Of a stretch of DNA of 64,000 bases, positions 17,223-26,652 are shown in pieces. Numbering within the stretch: the stretch's first letter is position 1; each line of letters starts with the position of its first letter. The DNA comes from Anaerobiospirillum sp. NML120448 (GTDB lineage: Bacteria; Pseudomonadota; Gammaproteobacteria; Enterobacterales; Succinivibrionaceae). The notes under the pieces were generated by a model. It saw only the letters and a list, made by a program, of their open reading frames with translations, ran no database searches and was not told the DNA's origin. The stretch lies in assembly GCF_023050945.1 (NCBI RefSeq), contig NZ_JALKIM010000009.1:21034-85033 (forward strand), written 5' to 3'. Both the position numbers and the translations under genes were made by a program.

Positions 17223-18785
17223 TTACTTCTTATCAGATGACTTTAAAATAGCCGACATAATGGTTTCTTGAGAGGCCTCAGAACGTGGCATCTCTGCTAC
17301 GATCTTGCCCTCATTCATAACGTAAATACGATCGCACATACCTAAGACTTCAGGTAACTCAGAGGAGATCATTAATACTGATTTACCTTGAGCTACTAAA
17401 TCATTAATAATGCAATAGATTTCGTATTTAGCACCTACGTCAATACCACGAGTAGGTTCGTCAAGAATTAAAATATCAGGGTCGGCGTACATCCATTTAG
17501 CTAGCAGTACCTTTTGTTGGTTACCACCAGATAAGTTACCTACATCCTGACGCACAGAGGCACATTTAGTCTTTAATTGCTGTCTATAGTCATCAGCTAC
17601 CACAACCTCTTTATCATGGTCGATAATGTCATTTTTAGATACCTTATGTAAGGCAGCTAAGGTAGTGTTGCGAGTAATAGAAGTTTGCAATAACAGACCA
17701 TCACCCTTACGATCTTCGGTTACATAAGCTAAACCATGGTTAATAGCTTCTTGTACTGTATTTAGCTTGACCTCTTTACCATTGATAAAGACTTGTCCGC
17801 CAATAAAATCACCGTAATAATGGCCAAACACTGACTGAGCAAGCTCAGTTCTTCCTGCACCCATCAAGCCAGAAAGACCTACTACCTCACCTTTCTTAAT
17901 ATTGAGGTTAACCTTATTACATACTAAGCGGTTGCGGTTGAGAGGGTGAGCTACAGTCCAGTCTTTAACCTCAAAGAGCACTTCATTACCAGGCTTAGTA
18001 TCACGAGGAGGGAAGCGATTAGTAAGCTCACGGCCCACCATGCCTGCAATAATACGGTCTTCGGAAATATCGTGATTGGAGTTATCAATGGTTTCGATAG
18101 TACTACCATCACGAACCACAGTAATGGAGTTAGCAATATAGGAAATCTCATTAAGCTTATGAGAAATAATAATTGCTGTCATGCCCTCTTCTCTAAAGCG
18201 AGCAATTAACTCCAATAGAGCTTGAGAGTCAGTTTCGTTTAAAGAGGCAGTTGGCTCATCTAAAATAAGCAAACGTACATTCTTGGCAATAGCTTTGGCA
18301 ATTTCAACTAATTGCTGCTTACCTACACCAATATCTTTAATTAAAGTACGAGGATCTTCATGTAAACCTACCAACTCTAAAAGCTCTTTAGCACGTTGAT
18401 AAGTACGAGGCCAATCTACAACTTGTTTAGAGGCAGCTACAGTGCGCTCATTACCTAAAAACAGATTTTCAGCAATGGATAAGAAAGGTACTAAAGCTAA
18501 TTCTTGGTGAATAATAACAATGCCTTTTTCTTCACTATCTTTAATACCATTAAATTGACACAATTCGCCATCAAAATAAATCTCACCTTCATATGAGCCA
18601 GCAGGATAAATACCTGAGAGCACATTCATCAAGGTGGATTTACCAGCTCCATTCTCTCCTACGAGAGCGTGAACTTCACCCTTTTTAACCTCAAGGTTAA
18701 CATTTGATAAAGCAGTAACCTTACCAAAGCGCTTGGTGATGTTCTTCATCTGGAGCAAAATTTCTTGATTTGCTTCCATAGCCAT
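17223..18785 (-). CDS. gguA: Multiple-monosaccharide ABC transporter ATPase (GguA/MmsA-like)
   Basis: This 520-residue protein has two fused ABC domains, as in RbsA/XylG/GguA. The first has Walker [10 protein letters not shown] (about 43-51), a degenerate signature [14 protein letters not shown] and Walker [12 protein letters not shown]. The second has an altered P-loop [10 protein letters not shown], signature [14 protein letters not shown] and Walker [15 protein letters not shown]. This asymmetry is normal for the class. It drives import of monosaccharides through the GguB-like permease from the ChvE-like binding protein. The start at 18785 is preceded by AGGTG. Operator-like site B lies 100 bp upstream. 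Confidence 0.93.
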   Translation of the reverse strand: MAMEANQEILLQMKNITKRFGKVTALSNVNLEVKKGEVHALVGENGAGKSTLMNVLSGIYPAGSYEGEIYFDGELCQFNGIKDSEEKGIVIIHQELALVPFLSIAENLFLGNERTVAASKQVVDWPRTYQRAKELLELVGLHEDPRTLIKDIGVGKQQLVEIAKAIAKNVRLLILDEPTASLNETDSQALLELIARFREEGMTAIIISHKLNEISYIANSITVVRDGSTIETIDNSNHDISEDRIIAGMVGRELTNRFPPRDTKPGNEVLFEVKDWTVAHPLNRNRLVCNKVNLNIKKGEVVGLSGLMGAGRTELAQSVFGHYYGDFIGGQVFINGKEVKLNTVQEAINHGLAYVTEDRKGDGLLLQTSITRNTTLAALHKVSKNDIIDHDKEVVVADDYRQQLKTKCASVRQDVGNLSGGNQQKVLLAKWMYADPDILILDEPTRGIDVGAKYEIYCIINDLVAQGKSVLMISSELPEVLGMCDRIYVMNEGKIVAEMPRSEASQETIMSAILKSSDKK

Positions 18786-19127
18786 TCAAACACCTAAAAC
18801 AATCTATCTTAACTAGCCTAATTAACCACCTAAAAAGCACTATATTTCCTAATTTTTCTCATGTTTAAGCTATTAGCTAAAGCGTGCTCGTACACGAGGC
18901 TTTGCTAAAAATTAGACCACTTAAGGTCTTGGGGCGGAAAAATAAAGATTGAGGAAATGATAGGCAGCAGTTTGTAGTTAATTGAGCGTAAAACTAAAGC
19001 CCTAATGACATAGAGGTAACAAGAGGGCTTTATAGAACATTCATTAGCCAAGGCAGGTAGACTAATTGGTTGTGCCTACCTACCCTAGCAATACCTAATT
19101 TAAAAGGTATGAAGCTTTAGAAGCTTA
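18786..19127. promoter_or_regulatory. Intercistronic region before the ATPase gene
   Basis: It carries operator-like site B (18884-18895) and otherwise no feature I can name. Confidence 0.35.
18884..18895. promoter_or_regulatory. Operator-like site B before the ATPase gene
   Basis: GTGCTCGTACAC is centred on CG and shares seven bases with site A and five of six in the right half with site D. It is placed 100 bp upstream of the ATPase start. Confidence 0.45.
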
Positions 19128-20192
19128 TTAGATCTCATCAGCCTTGTAGTAGCCAGAATCGATTAATAAAGCTTGATAGTTATCCTTGGTAGCAGCAATT
19201 GGCTCACAGAGGTAGGATGGAATTACACCAGTACCATTGTTATAGGTGGTAGTATCGTTAACTTCTACTTTCTCACCCTTATCGATAGAGTCAACCATAG
19301 CAACTACTTGTTGAGCAAGCATACGGGTGTCCTTGAATACGGACATATCCTGGTAGCCACGTACGATGTTCTTAACAGCTGGCTTATCGCAGTCCTGACC
19401 AGTAATTACAGGCATATTGGAAGCATCATAACCAGTAGCTAATAAGGCATTTACAACACCGCAAGCTAAGGCATCATTTTGGGTTAAAACAGCATCAAGC
19501 TGAACATCCTCTGGACCATAAGAGATGGAGGAAATTAAGTTCTCCATACGCTTTTGAGCCTCTTCGAGGTTCCAGTTTAAGGTAGCACACTGCTCACGAG
19601 TAGTCTGGCCAGACTTAACAACAAGCTTGCCTGAGTCGATGTATGGCTTTAATACTTCCATAGCACCGCCGAAGAAGAAGTTTACGTTGTTGTCATCGGT
19701 AGGACCAGTAAAGATTTCGATGTACTTGGTCTCTTTAGCATTCTCAAGATCTAATTGATCTGCAATATATTGACCTTGTAAGTTACCTACACGGGTATTA
19801 TCAAAGGTTGCATAGTAGGAAACAGCATCAGAGTTCATGATGAGGCGATCATAGGAAACTACTGGAATGTTCTTTTCCTTAGCACCCTTTAAAACTTCAG
19901 TTAAAGCAGAACCGTCAATTGAAGCAACAACTAAGATATCGCAACCAGAGGCAATCATGTTCTCAATTTGGTTTACCTGAGTTGGAATATCATTATCACC
20001 TGCGTACTGGAGATCAACAGTGTGACCAGATTGCTCTAACATGGCCTTCATATTCTGACCATCTTGATTCCAACGCTGTAAAGACTGAGTTGGCATAGAA
20101 ACACCAACTTTAGCAGCGTAGGCAGAAGAAGCACAGCAAGTAACAGCTAAAACGGCAGCACATAATGCGCTAACGGTAGTCTTTAACTTCAT
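19128..20192 (-). CDS. chvE: Multiple-sugar-binding periplasmic protein (ChvE-like)
   Basis: The 354-residue product has a Sec signal peptide (KLKTTVSALCAAVLAVTCCASSAYA-AKV) and a two-lobed periplasmic_binding_4 fold: VGVSMPTQSLQRWNQDG, DILVVASIDG, IPVVSYDRLI, FTGPTDDNN and VITGQDCDKPAV are near-diagnostic for the ChvE/XylF group. It captures monosaccharides for the GguA/GguB-like transporter encoded next on the same strand. The longer frame starts at 20213, but the ATG at 20192 has GAGG at the right distance and begins the signal peptide. Transcription of the locus probably starts just upstream. Confidence 0.92.
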   Translation of the reverse strand: MKLKTTVSALCAAVLAVTCCASSAYAAKVGVSMPTQSLQRWNQDGQNMKAMLEQSGHTVDLQYAGDNDIPTQVNQIENMIASGCDILVVASIDGSALTEVLKGAKEKNIPVVSYDRLIMNSDAVSYYATFDNTRVGNLQGQYIADQLDLENAKETKYIEIFTGPTDDNNVNFFFGGAMEVLKPYIDSGKLVVKSGQTTREQCATLNWNLEEAQKRMENLISSISYGPEDVQLDAVLTQNDALACGVVNALLATGYDASNMPVITGQDCDKPAVKNIVRGYQDMSVFKDTRMLAQQVVAMVDSIDKGEKVEVNDTTTYNNGTGVIPSYLCEPIAATKDNYQALLIDSGYYKADEI

Positions 20193-20246
20193 AGTTTTAT
20201 CCTCATTATGCAATGTTCAAATTGCAAACAATCACAAGAAACACCG

Positions 20247-20293
20247 TTTGATAAGATGCAGTGACAATCCTAAGTGCATCTAAAATTATCAAA
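20247..20293 (-). promoter_or_regulatory. Inverted repeat in the leader of the binding-protein gene
   Basis: TTTGATAAGATGCA (20247-20260) pairs imperfectly with TGCATCTAAAATTATCAAA (20275-20293), giving a stem of about 14 bp with a bulge, 55-100 bases before the start codon. It may be an mRNA leader hairpin or an operator. Confidence 0.35.
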
Positions 20294-20359
20294 TAAAAGT
20301 GGATAATGATTACGGTGGTAAACTTTTGCGAGCTCCAAAAAGCTTGAAAAATAGCCTTT

Positions 20360-20375
20360 TTGTGCTCGAGCACAA
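20360..20375. promoter_or_regulatory. Operator-like site A: perfect 16-bp palindrome
   Basis: TTGTGCTCGAGCACAA is perfectly palindromic with central CG, the symmetry of LacI-family operators. It lies 168 bp before the binding-protein start and is the best copy of a motif repeated through the locus. Confidence 0.6.
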
Positions 20376-21102
20376 GTTAATGATAAATCAAAGTTAAACA
20401 AAATCGATAATTTCTTGCAAATTGAATGTTAAATTTGTGATCCAACATACAAGAAATCATGATTTTATAAAATCCATCTTGATCTTATGCTCCTTACTTG
20501 AGCAATTACCCTCAAACTACCGCTTAAAATAGATATGAATATACTAATATCAAAGTAATAGCTACATACTTTTAACGTTTATTACTCATCCCCATTAGCC
20601 CACTACCAATAGCGTACGCAAGTCCACCCTGCAACCGTTTGTAGTTGCAACACCATTCCCTATTCTTCGCTCAACTATCGCACGCCCCAAGCAACACTCT
20701 CTTATCACAATCAAGGCACAAGCAACCGCCAAAAGATACAAGCACAAGCCTGCCAATATCTCTCCACACTTATAAGTACCAACTACGCACCATCATAAAC
20801 GCAAAAGGCGAGCACATCCCTGCGCTCGCCCTTCCAAAAGATTTGGCTCAACCTCATCCTCATCAGCTATCTTTTCAGGCCACCTCATCATACCAAGCGC
20901 CCAGCTCAAGCGCCCCGCTCAAGTCCCATGGCCCATGGCACATGGCACATGGCACATCGTCTGCCTAAGACTTTACCTTGTAAACACGCCAAGGAGGTTG
21001 AGAACTAAATCCTGCTGTGTCGTAATTGTCTTTGCTCAAATAAAACAGAAGTTTCAAACTCCATCGCGGAAAATGAACTAGCTCGTTTTATGGCTTATAT
21101 GA

Positions 21103-21558
21103 CTACTTGTAATAATTAGCAAAGTAATCTGAGGCATTCTTAGCCTTGGTATCTCCCAAGGGCTTAAAGTTACCTACAGTTTTATTGCTCAATGGGTTGT
21201 TTTGGCTTAGGTCACTAACCATACGATCTTGTTTACTATGCTCTTGCCCTAGCCCCTGCTTCAGCTCCTGCCCTGGCTCAATATTACTATTATCGCCATC
21301 GTGCTGAGCGCCTTTAAGCACCTTGGCTTGATTACTTGATGAGGTTTCCTCTACAGCCTTTTTAAGGTCTTGGCGTGCCTTTACGCCCCAGTCATCATCC
21401 TCATCGTCATAAGGCTGATCACTTTTACCTACTCTCTTACGTAAAAAGCCTTGTAATTTACCATTTTCTAATTTGCGTTGATCTTTAATGGCATTGTTAA
21501 TCACACCAATAACAAATAAAAAAGGAATGGCAATTGCCAAAATTAAATACCAGTCCAT
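21103..21558 (-). CDS. Small membrane-anchored hypothetical protein
   Basis: The 151-residue product has one N-terminal membrane helix (WYLILAIAIPFLFVIGVI), then basic residues (KDQRKLENGK, LRKRVGK) that would keep the tail in the cytoplasm, an acidic DDEDDDWG stretch and a long Gln/Ser/Asn-rich, probably disordered tail. AAGGG precedes the ATG. I do not recognise a family. It is co-directional with the dsbA-like gene but separated by 210 bp. Confidence 0.55.
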   Translation of the reverse strand: MDWYLILAIAIPFLFVIGVINNAIKDQRKLENGKLQGFLRKRVGKSDQPYDDEDDDWGVKARQDLKKAVEETSSSNQAKVLKGAQHDGDNSNIEPGQELKQGLGQEHSKQDRMVSDLSQNNPLSNKTVGNFKPLGDTKAKNASDYFANYYK

Positions 21559-21768
21559 AAAAACAATCCCTTGGGTGTACCTTTTTTTGTAAAGTCAGCT
21601 GCGCTGCACCTAAACTTAGCTTTGCAGCAGCGGCAGTGCAGCTGCCGCTTAGCTGTAGCTGAGCAAACTCCAGATTTTCGTGGTGGTCATATACAAAGAT
21701 AGGAGATACTGTAGTACCTCCTATCTGGCAACTTATATTGTGCTTAAGAAAATAGCTAGCAAGAGCAA

Positions 21769-22542
21769 TTATTTCTTAGCTTGGCTATCCTTTAAGATCT
21801 GCTCAAAAGTAGCATAGTCTTTAACCGCACCACGGATCACTTGACCATTAACAATAAAGAAAGGTGTACCCTGAACACCAATTTGTTGGCTAATTTCCAT
21901 GTTCTTACGTAAAGACTCTTGAATGACTTTATTATCATTAATAGCCTTGCTTAAGGCATCGTAGTTGCCACCAGCCTTCTTAACTGCCGCTTTAATTTGA
22001 TCTTCTGAGGTAATCTTTACCTTAGGCTGCATGAGCTCATCTTGGTATACAAAATACTTTTGAGCATCTTGTTGATAGAGAGCTAAACCAATAGCAGAAG
22101 CTTTAACACTCAAAGGAGATAAAATTGGCAACTCAACGTAGTAAATAACTACATCATGCTTCTCTTGTAATTCCTTGGTAAGAGGACGAACTACCTTACA
22201 ATAGCCGCAGTTGTAATCAAAGAACTCAACTACATAGTTCTTTGCCGAGCGAGAACCACGGGCTGGGGTATTCTTATCTTGAATAAAGAAGTCTACAGCT
22301 TCTTTTAAGGCAGCTTGCTGACCTTGAGCCTGCTTAGCCTCTAAGGCCTTAGCTGCTTCAACTAAAATCTCTGGATGAGAAACAATGTAATCATGAATAA
22401 TTGACTCAATATAAACCTTTTGCTGATCTGAAAAAGTGTCTTTATTATCAGCAGCTAAAACTTGAGTGGAAAGTAATGAAGAGCCTAAGAGGCATGCTAG
22501 GGTAGTGGTAAGAACCTTCTTGTTAGATAAAAATTTGAGCAT
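21769..22542 (-). CDS. Periplasmic DsbA-family thiol-disulfide oxidoreductase
   Basis: This 257-residue exported protein has a signal peptide ending at VLA-AD, a helical N-terminal region (about 36-100) like that of ScsC/BdbD/Com1-type proteins, then a thioredoxin fold with active-site C112-GY-C115 and the cis-proline loop QGTPFFIVNG. It would catalyse disulfide formation or isomerisation in the periplasm. The CGYC dipeptide and the charged N-terminal helical region favour the ScsC-like group over classical DsbA (CPHC). No DsbB partner is in the window. Confidence 0.9.
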   Translation of the reverse strand: MLKFLSNKKVLTTTLACLLGSSLLSTQVLAADNKDTFSDQQKVYIESIIHDYIVSHPEILVEAAKALEAKQAQGQQAALKEAVDFFIQDKNTPARGSRSAKNYVVEFFDYNCGYCKVVRPLTKELQEKHDVVIYYVELPILSPLSVKASAIGLALYQQDAQKYFVYQDELMQPKVKITSEDQIKAAVKKAGGNYDALSKAINDNKVIQESLRKNMEISQQIGVQGTPFFIVNGQVIRGAVKDYATFEQILKDSQAKK

Positions 22543-22900
22543 AGTGCCCCCTAGTCCAAAGCAATAATAGAACCAAACAACAGAGCAATTAATATTTTAA
22601 GGAAGAACCCAACTAATCATAAAGATTACTGAACTGAACTGTCTTCCTGCCTCTACTAGGACTTGTCTGTTGCTTGTTGCTTGATTCTACTATCACACAA
22701 CATAACATTTGTTTTAATTTGAGCTGTTCTTAAACTCTAATAAGAGCAGCATAATTTGCTTTCTTTAGATCGCTGCCACAAACTAAACCTTACAAGGTAA
22801 ATGCGACCTATTATTAATAATCAGCAAATCAACACATATTTTAACGAAAATTTGTTAATTAAATAGCCCCTAATGCCACTGAAATAAAGAAATTCTCATT
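22543..22900. other. Gap without a recognisable gene
   Basis: This AT-rich spacer carries the upstream region of the dsbA-like gene. No strong motif is seen. Confidence 0.4.
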
Positions 22901-22942
22901 TTTTTTGCAAAAAAGCCACCTTGGATAGCTCCAAGATGGCTT
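22901..22942 (-). terminator. Terminator of the Bcr/CflA efflux gene
   Basis: AAGCCACCTTGGA and TCCAAGATGGCTT form a 13-bp stem with one mismatch and a 4-base loop. On the minus strand it is followed by a T run. Confidence 0.85.
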
Positions 22943-22991
22943 CATCTTTTGTCTTCTTTAGAAAAATCTGTAATTACAAAAGCAATTGATT

Positions 22992-24248
22992 CTAGTTTTT
23001 AAGCTCGTGTAGCTGTCCACCATGGAAGCGATGTGCGTAGGCAAAACACAAAATTGACATAATAGAGCACACTGTCATGGTAATAATGATAGGAATCATA
23101 GATTGATCGCCCATTAAGCCCACCAACGGTGAGGTAATGGCACCAAAAACAAAGTTAAGCACGCCAAAAATTCCAGAAGCAGCGCCCGCACCACCAATAC
23201 GAGAGCCCATTACAATACCAAAACCCGCAGCCTGGGCTGCGCCCATCATTGACACAAATAAGCCCAATATAAAGGCAATAATGTAAAGATTGTCGATCTG
23301 CAAACTAACTACAGTAATGAAAACAATGCATAGTGTTAGCTGAATAAACATTGCACTGAACACTAAGGTCTTTTCTTTTAAATACTTGGTTAAAAAGGCA
23401 GATAGATTGGCAAATACCGCAATAGAAAAAGCATTAATGCCAAAAACGATGGAGTAACCTAAAGGACTTAGACCATAAATATTTTGGAAAATGAAAGGAG
23501 AGGCTGCTAAATAAGCAAAGAAAGCACCCATCACAAAAGACAGAGCTAAGCTCATTAAGAGAAAGCGAGCATTAGTAAGCTCCATTAACATGCTTTTAAT
23601 AGTAGCCACCAAATGAGTAGAGCGCTTCTCTTTTGGTAAAGTCTCAGGCAAGACAGTAATTGAGCTAAATAAAATCAAAATGCCCCATCCTACCAAGAAA
23701 ATGAAAAGTGCAGGCCAAGCCCAGATTGAGACAATACCAGAACCAACTATAGGGCCTAAAATTGGAGCTAATCCATTAACAGTCATCAAAAGAGACATGA
23801 ACTTGGTAAGCTCTCGACCCGAATACATATCACAAGCAATAGTACGAGATAATACAATACCACTAGCACCAGATAAACCTTGGAACAATCTTGCTATAAT
23901 GAGCTGCTCAATAGTGGCGGCATAAGCACACCATAATGAAGATAGGATAAAGATCACTAAGCAAATATATAAAGGATTCTTACGACCATAAGAATCTGAT
24001 AGTGGGCCAATAATTAACTGACCAATAGCCAGACCAAAGAAAGATGCAGTCAAAGTTAACTGCATAGTAGAAGCATCAGTCATGTACTCTTTGGTAATAG
24101 TTGGTATAGCAGGTAAATAAATATCAGTACAAATTGGACCAAAAGCGCTGAGCATACCTAAAACTACAATTACTAACCAGCTAACCTTGTCTAAGGTTCC
24201 AACTACCTCTTGCTCTTGTGATGACTGTTGATTGTTTTGATTGTCCAT
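22992..24248 (-). CDS. Bcr/CflA-family multidrug efflux MFS transporter
   Basis: This 418-residue inner-membrane protein has 12 predicted helices. The MFS Bcr/CflA signatures are present: CTDIYLPAIPTI in helix 1, GQLIIGPLSDSYGRKNPL (loop 2-3 motif), RLFQGLSGASGIVLSRTIACD in helix 4 and NGLAPILGPIVG in helix 5. It exports drugs or small metabolites with proton exchange. It stands alone with its own terminator. Confidence 0.92.
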   Translation of the reverse strand: MDNQNNQQSSQEQEVVGTLDKVSWLVIVVLGMLSAFGPICTDIYLPAIPTITKEYMTDASTMQLTLTASFFGLAIGQLIIGPLSDSYGRKNPLYICLVIFILSSLWCAYAATIEQLIIARLFQGLSGASGIVLSRTIACDMYSGRELTKFMSLLMTVNGLAPILGPIVGSGIVSIWAWPALFIFLVGWGILILFSSITVLPETLPKEKRSTHLVATIKSMLMELTNARFLLMSLALSFVMGAFFAYLAASPFIFQNIYGLSPLGYSIVFGINAFSIAVFANLSAFLTKYLKEKTLVFSAMFIQLTLCIVFITVVSLQIDNLYIIAFILGLFVSMMGAAQAAGFGIVMGSRIGGAGAASGIFGVLNFVFGAITSPLVGLMGDQSMIPIIITMTVCSIMSILCFAYAHRFHGGQLHELKN

Positions 24249-25256
24249 TATTTTCTAACTCTGTTTTTTAAACGTCTAATGACACAGCCATGTCTTATTA
24301 CAGCGTGATAAAACTCAAACCATCAAGCCCATGCTCTGCCTAAGACCCGGCCTTGGCCTGAGCCAGACCAGGACTGTGCCTTAGCTTTAGCCCAGGCTTT
24401 AGCCTGGGCCTGGGCCATGGTTCAACCCAAGGGGCTTAGCTATAGACCTACTATTGGCTTTAGTAGTGCGCCTTAGCAAAGCCTTAGCCAGATTCATTAT
24501 CAAGATCTGAGCTTAAGACAGTACGTTGACCTGGGCTTAGACCTATTTGGGCCTATACACACTAACCAATGACAGCATTTTTTACTTATGAGAACATCGC
24601 TGTGCCTACGCCAGCAAAGGCCTATCTTGGCTTAGGTTAGCCAAACTATGGCCTAATATAGCGGCTATATGAACTAAGGTCGGAATACTCGTATCGAGCA
24701 GTAAACCTCAATATCTAACTAAGCAACTTTTAATAAAATGTCAGACACACACCAAAGCTGCTTGCGTTGTAGTATCAAAACCAGCCCTTAAGAGCTGTAA
24801 AGTTTTCATACTAAATAAAAGAGAATCTTGCAAATAAGTTAGCTAATCAAGATAAGAACTAGGAGTTAACTAAAAGGAAGGAGTTAAAGAAAATTAAGAA
24901 AGGAGCTTAAGTAATAGAATCTTTAAGTCCGTCCAATTGCTAGCTCTAGTTTACTAAGGCTATATCAGCCACATAGCAAAACTTGCCTGGCAAGTGGGAG
25001 CAGATACCAAAGATTCTCGAACTCAGTGCAATAAAAGCGACTACAGCCGCTTTAGAAAGGTATCTAAAGTTAAACTTGAGCGCCTATTATAGCTAAAAAA
25101 ATGAAAATGACTAATCTTGTCTTAGATAAGAACAAATCTAGGGCACAATTGCATCAATATAAAAACCATATAGCAAACCACTTTTCCCCTAGAAAATACG
25201 CAATCACTATGAGCTTAATTATCAAAGTGCACCAAAATAGTTATTTAAAAAAACTA
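24249..25256. other. 1-kb gap with a GGC-rich island and a hairpin
   Basis: No gene is seen. CCTGGGC/GCTTTAG words form a degenerate repeat island (about 24340-24425). An imperfect hairpin TAGTATCAAAAC..GTTTTCATACTA with an inner CAGC/GCTG lies at 24770-24813. Confidence 0.45.
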
Positions 25257-25304
25257 AAGGCTATCCCGACCTAAAGCAACATTTAGGTTCTAAGATAGCC
25301 TTTT
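25257..25304. terminator. Bidirectional terminator after the second LacI gene
   Basis: AAGGCTATC..CCTAAA pairs with TTTAGG..GATAGCCTT, flanked by A's and T's, 30 bases past the stop of the minus-strand regulator. Confidence 0.75.
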
Positions 25305-25332
25305 GCCAAATTGCGTAAATTTAAGTTTAAGC

Positions 25333-26280
25333 TTAGCTAGATGCTCGAGGTAAGAGCATTGGATCAATGAGTCGGCACTTAACATCATTGCGCTTTAAGA
25401 TTTCATAAGCAGCTGCACCTAACTCATCTTCTGGCAACTTAACTGTAGTAATAGGTGTTGGGAAGAAGCGACACCACTCAGGATCACCAATTGACACCAA
25501 AGCCATATCTCGTGGCATTACTACATTACGTAATGATAGAGCATATGCTACACCAGAGGTAATGGCATTATTGGAAGTTAAAATAGCAGTTGGCTTACCA
25601 GAATGACGGGTTAAGAGAATATTAGTGATCTCAAAAGCCTTGGTATAAAGATCGTTATACTCTAAAGCATCAAGCTCAATACACTCTACATTATCATAGG
25701 CCTGAGCTGCATTAAGACGCTCTTTGAAAGTATACAAAGTGGACTTACCACTTAAATATACAATGTGTTTATGGCCTTTAGAGTTTAAATGGTCATAAGC
25801 AATCTTTACTACTTTCTCATTATTGATTAAAGCACACTTAGTGTCACGACCAACAAATGGACGGTCTACAGCAACCACATTACGGCACTCAATCAAAGGA
25901 ATAGTAGAAGCTCCTGTAGGCATAGCAATCATGCCATACAAAGGAATTTGATTCATATCCGCAATAATCTTGCGCTCAAGTGATGGATTTTCATTAGTAA
26001 CACCTAAGAGCACTTGAAGTCCGTCGTCTTGAGCTAATGCAGTAATGGACTTTAAAATACCTGCGGAGAAAGTATTATTTAAATCAGCCACAATTACGCC
26101 AAGCATGCCTTGACCCTGACCTACAGATCGAGACATAGGCACGTCGATGCCTAACTCTTTAGCTTTATTTAAAATACGCTCGCGAGTGCTTTTGGCAACC
26201 ATTTCAGGACGAGACAACGCACGAGAGACAGTAGCTGCACTAACACCTACCACTTCGGCAATTTGAGATACCTTACCCAT
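25333..26280 (-). CDS. LacI-family transcriptional regulator
   Basis: The 315-residue protein has a typical LacI DNA-binding domain (VSQIAEVVGVSAATVSRALSRPEMV, residues 4-28) and a ligand-binding domain related to the periplasmic sugar-binding fold (MLGVIVADLNNTFSAGILKSI; DYNDLY; ITTVKLPEDELG at the C-terminus). AATVSRAL is the classic recognition helix, so its operator should be of the GCAAnCGnTTGC kind. The target is not clear: it stands alone before a 5.8-kb gap leading to the sucrose genes. Confidence 0.88.
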   Translation of the reverse strand: MGKVSQIAEVVGVSAATVSRALSRPEMVAKSTRERILNKAKELGIDVPMSRSVGQGQGMLGVIVADLNNTFSAGILKSITALAQDDGLQVLLGVTNENPSLERKIIADMNQIPLYGMIAMPTGASTIPLIECRNVVAVDRPFVGRDTKCALINNEKVVKIAYDHLNSKGHKHIVYLSGKSTLYTFKERLNAAQAYDNVECIELDALEYNDLYTKAFEITNILLTRHSGKPTAILTSNNAITSGVAYALSLRNVVMPRDMALVSIGDPEWCRFFPTPITTVKLPEDELGAAAYEILKRNDVKCRLIDPMLLPRASS

Positions 26281-26579
26281 TGTGACGTCCTCTTATTAAC
26301 TTAATCATAGTGCTAAAAATCTTTACCAAAGTGAAGAGCTCACCTTAATACAGATATATTTCTACAGATACAAAATCTTATTAAGAACCAACTACAAAAA
26401 TGAAGCATATAGGCATACCAAAATATACAAAAGAACAAGTCTTTTGCATTATTTTAGAATCAGGATTCATGATGCTTTTTAGAAAAGAAATGCTAAATAA
26501 AAATAGCAAACCATAGTATCAGTTGGTTATCTAAAAAAAGCACTAACCTTAAGAGCCCAAAGAGCACCAAACCTAAAAA

Positions 26580-26652
26580 AGCGCCTTGCAATATCGATAA
26601 CAAAATTATCTGTTATCGATTGATTTGGTGTTAAAAGCAACCTTAAGGCGCT
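26580..26652. repeat. Nested inverted-repeat element
   Basis: Outer arms AGCGCCTT/AAGGCGCT (26580-26587, 26645-26652) enclose a perfect 10-bp inner repeat ATCGATAACA/TGTTATCGAT (26593-26620). The whole unit of 73 bp can fold into a branched stem. It could be a small mobile-element remnant, a structured RNA or a binding site; no direct repeat at the ends was obvious. Confidence 0.5.

Larger units (their letters stand above)
20193..21102. promoter_or_regulatory. Upstream region of the sugar locus
   Basis: It contains the inverted repeat at 20247-20293, operator site A (20360-20375), and a CATGGCACATGG simple repeat (20925-20957). A plus-strand ORF at 20645-20968 lies in low-complexity sequence and has no ribosome-binding site, so I do not accept it. 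Confidence 0.45.

Noticed and set aside
17946..18209. ORFs on the opposite strand and other frame inside the ATPase gene
   Set aside because: They overlap a gene with full ABC motifs and are shadow frames.
20645..20968. 107-codon plus-strand ORF
   Set aside because: It lies in His/Pro/Ser-rich low-complexity sequence with CATGGCAC repeats, has no ribosome-binding site and no recognisable fold.
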